Shown here: positions 1 to 7,529 of the stretch, one piece after another | How positions within the stretch are numbered: position 1 is the first letter of the stretch | How the letters are laid out: each line of letters begins with the position of its first letter | DNA from: Lachnospiraceae bacterium | GTDB lineage: Bacteria > Bacillota > Clostridia > Lachnospirales > Lachnospiraceae | Assembly (NCBI GenBank): GCA_009774155.1 | Contig: VSNE01000035.1 | Location: 1-14,104 of the forward strand | DNA length: 14,104 bases | Reading direction: 5' to 3' | Translations under genes and position numbers: made by a program | The notes under the pieces: generated by a model | Database searches by the model: none | What the model was told of the DNA's origin: nothing | What the model saw: the letters and a program-made list of their open reading frames with translations, nothing else

Positions 1-71
1 AAGCTTGAACTGATACGCCGGACGGCTGACGCATGTATAAACAAAATCCTGTCTCCTATCTCAACAGCCGC

Positions 72-100
72 TTGAATATTCATTTATAAATTGTTATGAT
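72..100 (+). promoter_or_regulatory. Sigma-A-type promoter of the beta-CASP gene
   Basis: A -35 box TTGAAT lies at 72-77, a 17-nt spacer follows, and a -10 box TATGAT lies at 95-100. The -10 is preceded by TG one base upstream (extended -10). The expected start is near 107, leaving a leader of about 45 nt before the AAGGGGG ribosome binding site at 138-144. I see no gene or other signal in bases 1-71. Confidence 0.7.
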
Positions 101-151
101 ATTAATAATAGAAAGGGAATTTTTAAATTTTATTATAAAGGGGGTCTTTTC

Positions 152-1747
152 ATGAAACTTGGCTTTATAGGCGCCGACCACGAAGTGACCGGCAGTTGTC
201 ACTATGTAGAAGCCTGCAATAAACGCATTTTGGTTGACTGCGGCCTGGAGCAGGGCAGAGATATCTATGTAAATCAGGATATTCCGGTCCCTGTCCACCA
301 GATTGATTATGTACTGCTGACCCATGCGCATATCGATCATTCCGGCCGGCTTCCGCTTCTGTACAAGAACGGATTTAAAGGAGAGATTATCTCCACCTTC
401 GCCACCAGCGACCTGTGCAGCATCATGCTTCGCGACAGCGCGCATATCCAGGAGTTCGAGGCAGAATGGCGCAACCGTAAGGGAAGACGCTCCGGCGCTG
501 AAGAATATGTGCCGCTCTATACAATGAAGGATGCCCTTGGCGCCATCGATTTGTTCCATCCATGCGGTTATGAACAGAAAATTGATCTGTGTACCGGCAT
601 TCAGGTACGCTTCCGGGATATCGGGCATCTGCTCGGCTCGGCTTCCATCGAATTATGGATTTCGGAAGACGGTATCCAGAAAAAACTTGTATTCTCCGGC
701 GATATCGGCAACATCAATCAGCCTCTGATCAAAGATCCAAAGGCTACCGATACCGCTGACTATGTAATTATGGAAGCCACCTATGGAGACCGCAACCACA
801 ATGCCCCGCCGGACTACGTGGCTGAGCTGGCAGGCGTCATCGCAAAGACTCTGAAACGGGGCGGCAATCTGGTTATTCCCTCCTTCGCAGTCGGCCGGAC
901 CCAGGAGCTTCTCTATTTTATCCGCGAGATCAAGGAACGAAAATTGATTGACTCTGATTTCCCCGTCTATGTTGACAGCCCTCTGGCAATTGAAGCAACG
1001 TCTATATTTAACAAAAACGTACGCTCCTGCTTTGATGAAGAAGCGCTGGAGCTGGTAAACGCGGGAATTAATCCCATTCGTTTTTCAAATCTTCATCTGG
1101 CCGTTTCCAGTGAGGAATCCAAAGCCATTAACTTTGACGCGCATCCAAAGGTCATCATCTCCGCTTCGGGCATGTGTGAAGCCGGGCGTATCAAGCATCA
1201 TTTAAAGCATAATCTATGGCGGCCGGAATGTACGGTTCTGTTTGTGGGCTATCAGGCCTGCGGAACGCTCGGCCGCTCTCTGATCGAGGGAATTGAGTAT
1301 GTAAAGCTCTTCGGAGAAACAATCGAGGTCAAATCAGAAATCACAAGGCTGGAAGGCATCAGCGGACATGCAGACAAGAACGGTCTTCTGAACTGGGTAA
1401 AAGCATTCTCTCCCAAACCTCAGATGGTATTTGTTGTTCACGGCGAGGATGAGGTCTGCGACAGCTTTGCCGCCTGCCTGAACGAAGAATACCAGATTCC
1501 GGCATTTTCTCCCTTTTCCGGAGCGCTTTATGATTTGGCGGCAGGAGTCTGGCTCAAGGAGGGGCAGAGAATTCTGGCTTCTCCCGAAAAACCGGCGGCC
1601 AAACGCAAATCCGATGTATTCTCCCGTCTTCTGGAAGCCGGCAAGCGGCTTATACAGGTTATCTACCATAACGAAGGCGGAGCCAACAAGGATCTGGCTA
1701 AGTTCACCAGTCAGATCAATTCCCTGTGCGACAAATGGGACAGATAA
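152..1747 (+). CDS. MBL-fold beta-CASP RNase-like metallohydrolase
   Basis: This is a 531-residue protein of the metallo-beta-lactamase/beta-CASP superfamily, related to the CPSF73/Ysh1 and bacterial TTHA0252-type RNA nucleases. Zinc-binding residues are visible: H58-A-H60-x-D62-H63 (motif 2), H159 in DIGHLLGSAS (motif 3) and D184 in SGDIGN (motif 4). The beta-CASP insert follows, with SASGMCEAGRIKHHL, then H406 in SGHAD and H430 in VVHGE, matching motifs B and C of the family. The 'RNA specificity' tail lies around 360-435, and the last 70 residues are basic and not recognised. All metal ligands are intact, so it should be an active cytoplasmic nuclease of unknown RNA substrate. The start is fixed by AAGGGGG seven bases upstream. 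It is monocistronic, with its own promoter and terminator. Exo- versus endonuclease activity cannot be decided from sequence. Confidence 0.93.
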   Translation: MKLGFIGADHEVTGSCHYVEACNKRILVDCGLEQGRDIYVNQDIPVPVHQIDYVLLTHAHIDHSGRLPLLYKNGFKGEIISTFATSDLCSIMLRDSAHIQEFEAEWRNRKGRRSGAEEYVPLYTMKDALGAIDLFHPCGYEQKIDLCTGIQVRFRDIGHLLGSASIELWISEDGIQKKLVFSGDIGNINQPLIKDPKATDTADYVIMEATYGDRNHNAPPDYVAELAGVIAKTLKRGGNLVIPSFAVGRTQELLYFIREIKERKLIDSDFPVYVDSPLAIEATSIFNKNVRSCFDEEALELVNAGINPIRFSNLHLAVSSEESKAINFDAHPKVIISASGMCEAGRIKHHLKHNLWRPECTVLFVGYQACGTLGRSLIEGIEYVKLFGETIEVKSEITRLEGISGHADKNGLLNWVKAFSPKPQMVFVVHGEDEVCDSFAACLNEEYQIPAFSPFSGALYDLAAGVWLKEGQRILASPEKPAAKRKSDVFSRLLEAGKRLIQVIYHNEGGANKDLAKFTSQINSLCDKWDR

Positions 1748-1760
1748 AAGCATACGATTA

Positions 1761-1793
1761 GGGAGAGCATGCCATATGCTCTCCCTTTTGTTT
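1761..1793 (+). terminator. Rho-independent terminator after the beta-CASP gene
   Basis: A perfect 10-bp stem, GGGAGAGCAT (1761-1770) with ATGCTCTCCC (1776-1785), has a 5-nt loop and is followed by TTTTGTTT. It starts 13 nt after the stop codon. On the other strand the stem is not followed by a good T tract, so it serves the convergent gene at 1799 poorly if at all. Confidence 0.93.
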
Positions 1794-1798
1794 ATCCA

Positions 1799-2332
1799 TT
1801 ATAAACCGCACATTACAATCACCTTATCCGGCGTTGTCTGGGGAGGAATACTTCTCGTTGTCATACTGTACAGCACAATCAGGACATTTCCGCCCGGGTT
1901 TCCTCGAAATGTCTGGTTATTCCGCGTGACCACCTCTGTTGACGGGGAAAGGTTCAGCCTCAGAGACTGATCCGATGCCACCAGAACATTATTAAAATAG
2001 GCGACTGTCACCATCTGTCCATCCACCTGAGGAGCTACTACGGCAGCTATAAACTGCGGAGGATAGATCAGCGGCGCAGGAAGGTTTCCATTATAAAATA
2101 CCGTCACCGGCATACCTTCATATAATGTCTCAAACCCTACCACATAAGTGTCCTGGTTCACGAAGAAGTTGGTAATTCCTCCTTCCGCATCCTCCACGGT
2201 TATCATCTGCGTACAGCCCCCGTATCCGGTGCCGTTTGCCGATACCATCTGCATCTGCGTAATTGTGCCGGCCACCGACAGATACATCGGTCTGCGGTTT
2301 CTGTTAAAATAATTAAAATCAGGCGCCATCAT
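1799..2332 (-). CDS. Uncharacterised conserved Clostridia-type protein
   Basis: This is a 177-residue protein that I cannot assign to a named family. It has no signal peptide and no membrane segment. An Asn/Arg-rich N-terminus (FNYFNRNRRP, 6-15) leads into repeated short beta-strand-like stretches, such as YLSVAGTITQ, MITVEDAEGG, TYVVGF, MPVTVFY, MVTVAYF and NVLIVLYS. This suggests a compact all-beta fold, possibly OB-like; that is inference from residue pattern only. It has two cysteines (C40, C175) and a conserved-looking TTRSIPPQTTPDK segment near the end. The start is supported by AAAGG six bases upstream; a second ATG directly follows the first, so either Met may be used. The gene stands alone, convergent with the beta-CASP gene and divergent from the HAD gene. 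Confidence 0.78.
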   Translation of the reverse strand: MMAPDFNYFNRNRRPMYLSVAGTITQMQMVSANGTGYGGCTQMITVEDAEGGITNFFVNQDTYVVGFETLYEGMPVTVFYNGNLPAPLIYPPQFIAAVVAPQVDGQMVTVAYFNNVLVASDQSLRLNLSPSTEVVTRNNQTFRGNPGGNVLIVLYSMTTRSIPPQTTPDKVIVMCGL

Positions 2333-2473
2333 AACATACCTTTATATATTTTTTCAAATTAAAGTATGCTTTATAAACCTTATATTCTACAATTTTCTTA
2401 TAATCTTTTATTCCGAATCCGCATATTCCTTTTTCCGGAATCCACTTTAGCTCCCGCAAAAGGGAATCCAAAC

Positions 2474-2502
2474 TTCCATAATCATCCTTTGTATGGTACA
2501 AT
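2474..2502 (+). promoter_or_regulatory. Putative extended -10 promoter of the HAD gene
   Basis: TGGTACAAT at 2494-2502 contains the extended -10 TG and a TACAAT -10 box (2497-2502). The expected -35 region (about 2474-2479, TTCCAT) is poor, as is common for extended -10 promoters. The rest of the 223-nt divergent interval (2333-2555) is AT-rich near the minus-strand gene, but I could not settle on a promoter for that gene. Confidence 0.45.
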
Positions 2503-2555
2503 AAAGCAGGCGCTGCTGCGCACAATAAAGCATTTGCATTAAAGGAGATTTTCAT

Positions 2556-3368
2556 ATGAATTATCAGATGCTTGTTTTGGATTTGGACGGAACCCTGACC
2601 AACTCTAAAAAAGAGATTACAAAGCCCACATACAAAGCATTAATTGAAATACAGGAAGCCGGAAAAAAAGTGGTTCTTGCCAGCGGGCGCCCCATCAATG
2701 GAATTGTTCCTCTGGCAGAAAAACTGGAGCTGGCGCGCTTCGGAGGATACATGCTTTCCTTTAACGGAGCCAGAATTACCCAGTGCTCCACCGGCAGCAT
2801 TATTTACAACCGCGTCCTCCCGGCAGAGGTGATCGAGCCGGTCTATGAGATTACAAAAAACTATCCCGGACTGGATATTCTGACTTATGACCAGAACAAT
2901 ATTCTTTCGGGCCTTACAGTAAATGAATATACCGAAAAAGAATCTTATATCAATAAAATGGAAATCGTTCCAGTAAAGGATTTTGTATCCCGGCTGACCT
3001 TTCCGGTCAATAAACTGCTTATTACCGGCGATCCTTCTGTTCTGGAGGAGCTTATGCCTGTCCTTAAGAAAAAATTTCGGAAGCTTCTGAACATCTACCG
3101 CTCAGAACCCTTTTTCCTGGAAATCATGCCTCAAAACATTGATAAGGCCAACTCTCTCCAGAAGCTTCTCAACAGCATCGGTCTGACGGCGGATTCCATG
3201 ATCTGCTGCGGAGACGGCTTCAACGATATTTCCATGATTGAATATGCGGGTCTTGGCGTAGCCATGGAAAATGCGCAGCCCCTTGTCAAGGAAAGTGCGG
3301 ATTATATCACCAAATCCAACGATGATGATGGAATCCTCCATGTTATCAATACCTTTTTAAGATCATAG
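2556..3368 (+). CDS. Cof-type HAD-superfamily sugar-phosphate phosphatase
   Basis: This 270-residue protein is a haloacid-dehalogenase-superfamily hydrolase of the Cof/class IIB type. Motif I is D9-L-D11-G-T with the nucleophile D9 and the acid/base D11. Motif II is S43 in LASGRP. Motif III is K197 in NIDKANSL. Motif IV is GDGFND (D220, N223, D224), which binds magnesium. The segment between motifs II and III (about 85-190) is the C2B cap typical of sugar-phosphate and FMN phosphatases of this class. All catalytic residues are present and the length is normal. The start is set by AAGGAGA about seven bases upstream. Likely substrates are phosphorylated sugars or cofactors, but cap sequence alone does not tell which. 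The stop codon lies inside the end of the convergent TSUP gene (6-nt overlap). Confidence 0.93.
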   Translation: MNYQMLVLDLDGTLTNSKKEITKPTYKALIEIQEAGKKVVLASGRPINGIVPLAEKLELARFGGYMLSFNGARITQCSTGSIIYNRVLPAEVIEPVYEITKNYPGLDILTYDQNNILSGLTVNEYTEKESYINKMEIVPVKDFVSRLTFPVNKLLITGDPSVLEELMPVLKKKFRKLLNIYRSEPFFLEIMPQNIDKANSLQKLLNSIGLTADSMICCGDGFNDISMIEYAGLGVAMENAQPLVKESADYITKSNDDDGILHVINTFLRS

Positions 3369-4121
3369 ATCGAATATAAGCTTAAGAAACAAAAGAGCCA
3401 GCACTGCCAGAATAATGGGGCGTATAATCCTCGCACCGTTTTTCAGCACCAATCCGGAACCTGCATAATGTCCGGCAATGCTGAACACGGCTGCTGCCAG
3501 CCCAAGCAGAATCACCACCTGCCCGCTGAACAGAAACGTAACAAGCGATGCGACATTTGAGCTTAGATTCACAAGCTTTGTATAGGCAGCGGCTTCCATG
3601 GAAGGCATGCGGGCAAATCCTATTAATATGATGATCATAAAAGTTCCGGTCCCCGGCCCATAGAAGCCGTCATAGGCCCCGACTGCAAGCGCGCCAATCC
3701 AGGTAATCGCCGCTTCCTTACGCGCGCTCAGCCGTTCTGCTTTCTCAGAAACCAGGGAATTTTTCCGAAGCACAAAAAACGCGACAACCGGAAGCACTGC
3801 CATCAGCACATGCTTCAGAATCCGCTCATCTGTCAGCATGGCCAGACGGGTTCCAATGGCGGAACCAAAAAGAGCCAGAGCAACAGCCGGAGCAGCCAGC
3901 CTCCACCGGATCACGGCATTTCTGCAGATCCGGATGGTCGAAATAATTGTCCCGGATGCAGATGACATTTTATTTGTCGCAAGGGCATGATGAATCGGCA
4001 CTCCGGCCAGATAATATGCAGGAAGAGAAATCAGCCCTCCCCCTCCTCCGATGGCATCTACAAATCCCGCCAGAAATACCATTGGGCACACAATTAAAAA
4101 CATCGTCCAGGTCAGTTCCAT
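3363..4121 (-). CDS. TSUP-family (TauE/SafE) membrane permease
   Basis: This 252-residue integral membrane protein has seven to eight hydrophobic segments. The N-terminal signature FVDAIGGGGGLISLP (glycine run 25-29) and the internal repeat YDGFYGPGTGTFM are hallmarks of the TSUP/TauE/SafE family. Members move sulfite, sulfonates, sulfoacetate or other small organic anions across the cytoplasmic membrane. The substrate cannot be read from the sequence, and no sulfur-metabolism gene is adjacent. The start has GAGGAG upstream in the 12-nt gap from the DUF554 gene; this site overlaps that gene's TAG stop, indicating one operon and likely translational coupling. Its last six bases overlap the end of the convergent HAD gene. 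Length is normal for the family. Confidence 0.93.
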   Translation of the reverse strand: MELTWTMFLIVCPMVFLAGFVDAIGGGGGLISLPAYYLAGVPIHHALATNKMSSASGTIISTIRICRNAVIRWRLAAPAVALALFGSAIGTRLAMLTDERILKHVLMAVLPVVAFFVLRKNSLVSEKAERLSARKEAAITWIGALAVGAYDGFYGPGTGTFMIIILIGFARMPSMEAAAYTKLVNLSSNVASLVTFLFSGQVVILLGLAAAVFSIAGHYAGSGLVLKNGARIIRPIILAVLALLFLKLIFDL

Positions 4122-4133
4122 CTTTCCACTCCT

Positions 4134-4850
4134 CTAAAAAATCATATGAAAAACAACAGGTCCGAGCAATGCCGGAAGCAGATTTCCCACCTTAATTCCT
4201 TTATCAAACAGCAGATTCACGCCAACGCCAAAGATCAGCACCGAACCGACTGCAGACAAATCGGCAATCAGCACATCGCTCAAAAAAGGAGACACAAGCA
4301 CAGCGGCCGCCGTAAGCGTACCCTCCCAGACAGCAATCGGTATGGCGGAAAACAGACTTCCTGCTCCCAGCGTGGATGCAAATACAATAACAATCGCAAA
4401 GTCCAGGGCCGACTTGATGATCAATGTGCCCGGGTTCCCGGTTAATCCGTCCTCCAGAGAGCCGACCACTGCCATAGCTCCTACGCAGATAACAAGGGAT
4501 GTTGTCACAAACCCTTCCACAAAACGCCCATTGTGCTCCGCATGTACTTTTTTCTTCAGCCATTCCCCAAAGCGCTCCAGCATCAGCTCTATATTCAGAA
4601 ATTCTCCGGCAACGCCTCCTATGCTCAGTGAAAGCACCATCAGAAGCGTTCCCCGGGAGCCAAGGCCTGCGCCTTCCACAGTAAGCATTCCCTGCAGCGC
4701 TCCTACAATGCCCACAAACATGGTGGCAAGCCCCAGCGCCTGCATCATAATATCCTGATAGCGCCGCTTCATACCTCCCTTCAGAAACAGGCCAATTCCT
4801 CCGCCTGCAAGAACTGCAAGTACATTTATAAAAGTGCCTAAGCCTTTCAT
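4134..4850 (-). CDS. DUF554-family membrane protein
   Basis: This 238-residue, very hydrophobic protein begins MKGLGTFINVLAVLAGGGIG. It has about six to seven predicted membrane segments and the SLEDG and LNIE patterns that I associate with the DUF554 family. The function of that family is not established; a transport role is often suggested. The start is supported by GGGGAG seven bases upstream and by a near-consensus promoter at 4912-4940. It is the first gene of a two-gene operon with the TSUP permease, 12 nt apart. Pairing with a permease hints at a membrane transport or homeostasis task, but that is inference from context only. Confidence 0.88.
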   Translation of the reverse strand: MKGLGTFINVLAVLAGGGIGLFLKGGMKRRYQDIMMQALGLATMFVGIVGALQGMLTVEGAGLGSRGTLLMVLSLSIGGVAGEFLNIELMLERFGEWLKKKVHAEHNGRFVEGFVTTSLVICVGAMAVVGSLEDGLTGNPGTLIIKSALDFAIVIVFASTLGAGSLFSAIPIAVWEGTLTAAAVLVSPFLSDVLIADLSAVGSVLIFGVGVNLLFDKGIKVGNLLPALLGPVVFHMIF

Positions 4851-4881
4851 CGTTTCTCCCCTTATTAATCACCAGATATAT

Positions 4882-4908
4882 AAAAAGTGGCTGCCATCCG
4901 GCAACCAC
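4882..4908 (-). terminator. Rho-independent terminator of the glucan operon
   Basis: On the minus strand the stem is GTGGTTGCC (4908-4900) with GGCAGCCAC (4895-4887), giving 9 bp including one G-U pair. The loop is GGAT and a TTTTT tract follows at 4886-4882. It lies about 45 nt after the lacI-family stop codon, so it should end that operon. It also sits at the predicted start of transcription of the next operon (promoter 4912-4940). Confidence 0.82.
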
Positions 4909-4911
4909 CTA

Positions 4912-4940
4912 ATCATATTCCCTTTGTCACTTTCTGTCAA
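4912..4940 (-). promoter_or_regulatory. Near-consensus promoter of the DUF554-TSUP operon
   Basis: The minus strand carries a perfect TTGACA -35 (4940-4935), a 17-nt spacer and a TATGAT -10 (4917-4912). Transcription should begin around 4905-4906, inside the 5' arm of the terminator at 4882-4908. The leader to the DUF554 start codon would be about 55 nt. Confidence 0.8.
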
Positions 4941-4953
4941 TTATCCGTGTACA

Positions 4954-5994
4954 TTAAAAATCAGAATCAATCTTCCGTACGGACTCTCCCTCCAGAAGCT
5001 CTGCCTTAAATGTTTTATGCTGGTTCTCCTTCCTGCCCTCAATCAGATCAATCAGCAGCCGGATGGATTCCTCTGCCATCTCCTCGCACGGCTGACGCAT
5101 TGTGGTCAGCGACGGATGGTAATATCTTGCCAGCTTGATTCCGTCAAAGCCCGCCACAGAATAATCCTCCGGAATCCTTTTTCCTGATTCCAGAATCGCT
5201 TTGCAGGCCCCAAAAGCCGTATTGTCAGACACCACATAAAGCGCCGTAAAGTCCACGCCTTCCTCAAGCAGCTCCTTTGCCACCGCATATCCATTTTCCG
5301 GGGAATATTCCGGCAGATCCTGCTTCATATACCGCACCAGCTCCGGCGCAAGAGCAATTCCATGGTCTGCAAGCGCCTGTACATAGCCATGATACCGCAG
5401 CTTCCCGATGCTTTCATCGTCTATCTTACCGGAAATGATAGCAATCCGCCTGTGTCCCAGCTCGCAAAGATGGCTGACCAGACGATGGCTCTCCTTGTAA
5501 TCGTCAATCGAGATAGAAGAATACAGGCTTTTATCCACACTGTCTGTCATGCCCACTGTGCAGAGAACAAACGGAATTGTCATCTTCCTCATACGCTCTT
5601 CTGAATTTCCAAACGAACCGCCCAGGAAAATAATTCCTTTCAGCCTTTTTTCTCTCTCCAGCTCCAGCGCTACCGCAATTTCATCCTCCTTCTCCTCCAC
5701 CCGGTGAATAATAAAAGAATAATCGGTCTTCTGTACCTGACGTTCAAAAATCTGGAACATGCCCTGCAGAAATGGATTATCAATTCCCTTTACCAGAACC
5801 GCAATCGTATTGGACTCGCTGCGTTTCAGGTTTCTCGCACTGTTATTCGGAATATATTCATATTTTTCAATCGTATCCAGAATCATCTGTTTTGTCTCAG
5901 GATTAATATCCGGATGATTATTCATTGCCCGTGAAACAGTGCTGACTCCCACGCCGCACATTTTTGCAATGTCCTTAATTGTAATTGCACCCAT
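4954..5994 (-). CDS. LacI-family transcriptional regulator (glucan operon)
   Basis: This is a 346-residue LacI/GalR-family repressor. The N-terminal helix-turn-helix covers about residues 4-25, with TIKDIAKMCGVGVSTVSRAMN (recognition helix from S18-T19-V20-S21). A hinge region follows (YIPNNSARNLK, about 50-60), then a periplasmic-binding-protein-like effector domain to the C-terminus. It is the last gene of the oligosaccharide operon, 32 nt after malQ, with an AGAGGAA ribosome binding site. Its position suggests it controls this operon by binding the CGTT-centred repeats at 10709-10746, which have the symmetric AACGTT core that this family prefers; a maltodextrin or glucose-derived effector is the natural guess. 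No truncation is seen. The actual operator and ligand are inferred. Confidence 0.93.
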   Translation of the reverse strand: MGAITIKDIAKMCGVGVSTVSRAMNNHPDINPETKQMILDTIEKYEYIPNNSARNLKRSESNTIAVLVKGIDNPFLQGMFQIFERQVQKTDYSFIIHRVEEKEDEIAVALELEREKRLKGIIFLGGSFGNSEERMRKMTIPFVLCTVGMTDSVDKSLYSSISIDDYKESHRLVSHLCELGHRRIAIISGKIDDESIGKLRYHGYVQALADHGIALAPELVRYMKQDLPEYSPENGYAVAKELLEEGVDFTALYVVSDNTAFGACKAILESGKRIPEDYSVAGFDGIKLARYYHPSLTTMRQPCEEMAEESIRLLIDLIEGRKENQHKTFKAELLEGESVRKIDSDF

Positions 5995-6026
5995 CTCTTC
6001 TATTCCTCTTCTGTCTTAATCGCCCT

Positions 6027-7517
6027 CTAAATACGGCCATACAGAGCAGTCATACGGTAAATTTTCTCAGCTACTTCCTTTGTCAGCATTCCCCTTTTAA
6101 GACGCCATTTCCAGTTTTTCCCAAGAGTAGAGGGCTGATTGATTCTCGCTCTGTTATCCAGCCCCAGATAATCCTGCATAGGAATTACACATAGCTCTGC
6201 CACACTGGATACTGCCAGCCGGATCAGCTCTAACGCCAGCTCGCGGTTGGAGGCATCCGGCCTGTTCAGATATTCCCGTACATTCTGCTTTTCTTCCTTC
6301 TCTATGCTTCCCAGCCATCCAAGCACAGTCTCATTATCATGAGTACCTGTATAGACAACACAGTTCTGAATATAATTATGGGGCAGATAGTCACTGGCAT
6401 CGCTGGAATCTCTGGAATCAAACGCAAACTCCAGCACCTTCATGCCGGGAAATCCGCTGTCCTTCACAAGCTGCTTGACAGTGGCTGTCATATAGCCCAA
6501 ATCCTCCGCAATGATCGGACGGTCTCCAAGCCTGTGCCGAAGTGTGCGGAATAAATCAATGCCCGGGCCCTGCTCCCACTGTCCGAACTCTGCCGTTGCA
6601 GCTTTGTATGGAATAGAATAATATTCATCGAACCCCCGGAAATGATCAATCCGGACCATGTCATACAAGGCAAAGCATTTTTCGATTCGCTGTACCCACC
6701 AGTCAAAGCCGGTATTCCGATGATAATCCCATCGGTAGAGCGGATTGCCCCAAAGCTGGCCGGCGGCAGAAAATCCATCCGGCGGGCAGCCCGCCACTGC
6801 CGTCGGAAGCCCGTTTTCATCAAATTGAAACAGCTCCGGATGCGCCCATGCATCCGCGCTGTCATATGCAACATAAATCGGAATATCCCCAATGATCTGG
6901 ATTCCTCTGCTGTTCGCATAGCCTTTCAGGCGATTCCACTGTTTAAAAAACGTATATTGGAGAAATTCATAAAATTCAATCTCATAATAAAGCTCTGTCT
7001 GGTAATATTCCATGGCATATCCCCAGCGGAGGCGGATATCCTCCGCCCATTCATTCCACGAACAGCCTCCAAAACGCTGTTTGACCGCCATAAAAACAGC
7101 ATAATCCCGAAGCCAGTAGCGTTCTCTCTCCTGAAATTCATGAAATTCTGCGTTCTCTCCCACACAGCTCCTCTCATATGCTTTGCGAAGCAGCAAAAAA
7201 CGCGATTTATAGATTTTTCCGTAATCAACCTGCTCCGGATCGCTTCCGAAATCACACGCGCCGCATTCCTCCTCAGTCAGCACGCCCTCCTCCGCCAGAG
7301 CATCCAGATCAATAAAGTAAGGATTTCCCGCAAAGGTCGAAAAAGACTGATAGGGAGAATCGCCGTAGCTGGTCGGTCCCAGCGGAAGAATCTGCCAGTA
7401 TTTCTGCCCGGCCTCCGCAAGAAAATCCACAAACTCGTATGCTTCCTTTGAAAAACAGCCAATCCCGTACTTCGACGGCAGGCTTGTGATGGGAAGTAAA
7501 ATTCCTCCTGCTCTCAT
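6027..7517 (-). CDS. malQ: 4-alpha-glucanotransferase (GH77, amylomaltase)
   Basis: This 496-residue enzyme disproportionates alpha-1,4-glucans, transferring maltosyl or longer units between malto-oligosaccharides and releasing glucose in the cytoplasm. GH77 hallmarks are present: the N-terminal SLPSKYGIGCF, the nucleophile D291 in RIDHFRG, the acid/base E338 in IIAEDLG, and the transition-state stabiliser D394 in THDNE. The spacing matches Thermus amylomaltase closely. The YGDSPYQSFSTFAGNPYFID block near residues 45-70 is also typical. Length is normal for the bacterial type without extra N-terminal domains. Its AAGGAG site overlaps the natural stop of the upstream permease (7530-7532), so the two are probably translationally coupled. 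It is followed by the LacI-family gene. Its presence identifies the importer's likely cargo as malto-oligosaccharides. Confidence 0.96.
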   Translation of the reverse strand: MRAGGILLPITSLPSKYGIGCFSKEAYEFVDFLAEAGQKYWQILPLGPTSYGDSPYQSFSTFAGNPYFIDLDALAEEGVLTEEECGACDFGSDPEQVDYGKIYKSRFLLLRKAYERSCVGENAEFHEFQERERYWLRDYAVFMAVKQRFGGCSWNEWAEDIRLRWGYAMEYYQTELYYEIEFYEFLQYTFFKQWNRLKGYANSRGIQIIGDIPIYVAYDSADAWAHPELFQFDENGLPTAVAGCPPDGFSAAGQLWGNPLYRWDYHRNTGFDWWVQRIEKCFALYDMVRIDHFRGFDEYYSIPYKAATAEFGQWEQGPGIDLFRTLRHRLGDRPIIAEDLGYMTATVKQLVKDSGFPGMKVLEFAFDSRDSSDASDYLPHNYIQNCVVYTGTHDNETVLGWLGSIEKEEKQNVREYLNRPDASNRELALELIRLAVSSVAELCVIPMQDYLGLDNRARINQPSTLGKNWKWRLKRGMLTKEVAEKIYRMTALYGRI

Positions 7518-7529
7518 ATCCTCTGCTCC

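Noticed and set aside
1..71. Possible end of an upstream gene
   Set aside because: No convincing coding frame, hairpin or RNA gene could be recognised in this stretch.
80..628. 182-residue open frame on the minus strand
   Set aside because: It is antisense to the beta-CASP gene, which has intact catalytic motifs; the frame has no recognisable domain.
2319..2555. 78-residue minus-strand frame in the divergent interval
   Set aside because: Its ATG is half of the CATATG at the HAD start, it has no ribosome binding site, and it overlaps the start of the 177-residue gene and the HAD promoter.
4204..4908. 234-residue minus-strand frame overlapping the DUF554 gene
   Set aside because: It is a frame-shifted shadow of DUF554, rich in Cys/Arg/Gly, without membrane pattern or domain, and it starts inside the terminator hairpin.
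6642..7451. 269-residue plus-strand frame
   Set aside because: It is antisense to malQ, whose catalytic residues are all present; its basic composition is typical of antisense frames.
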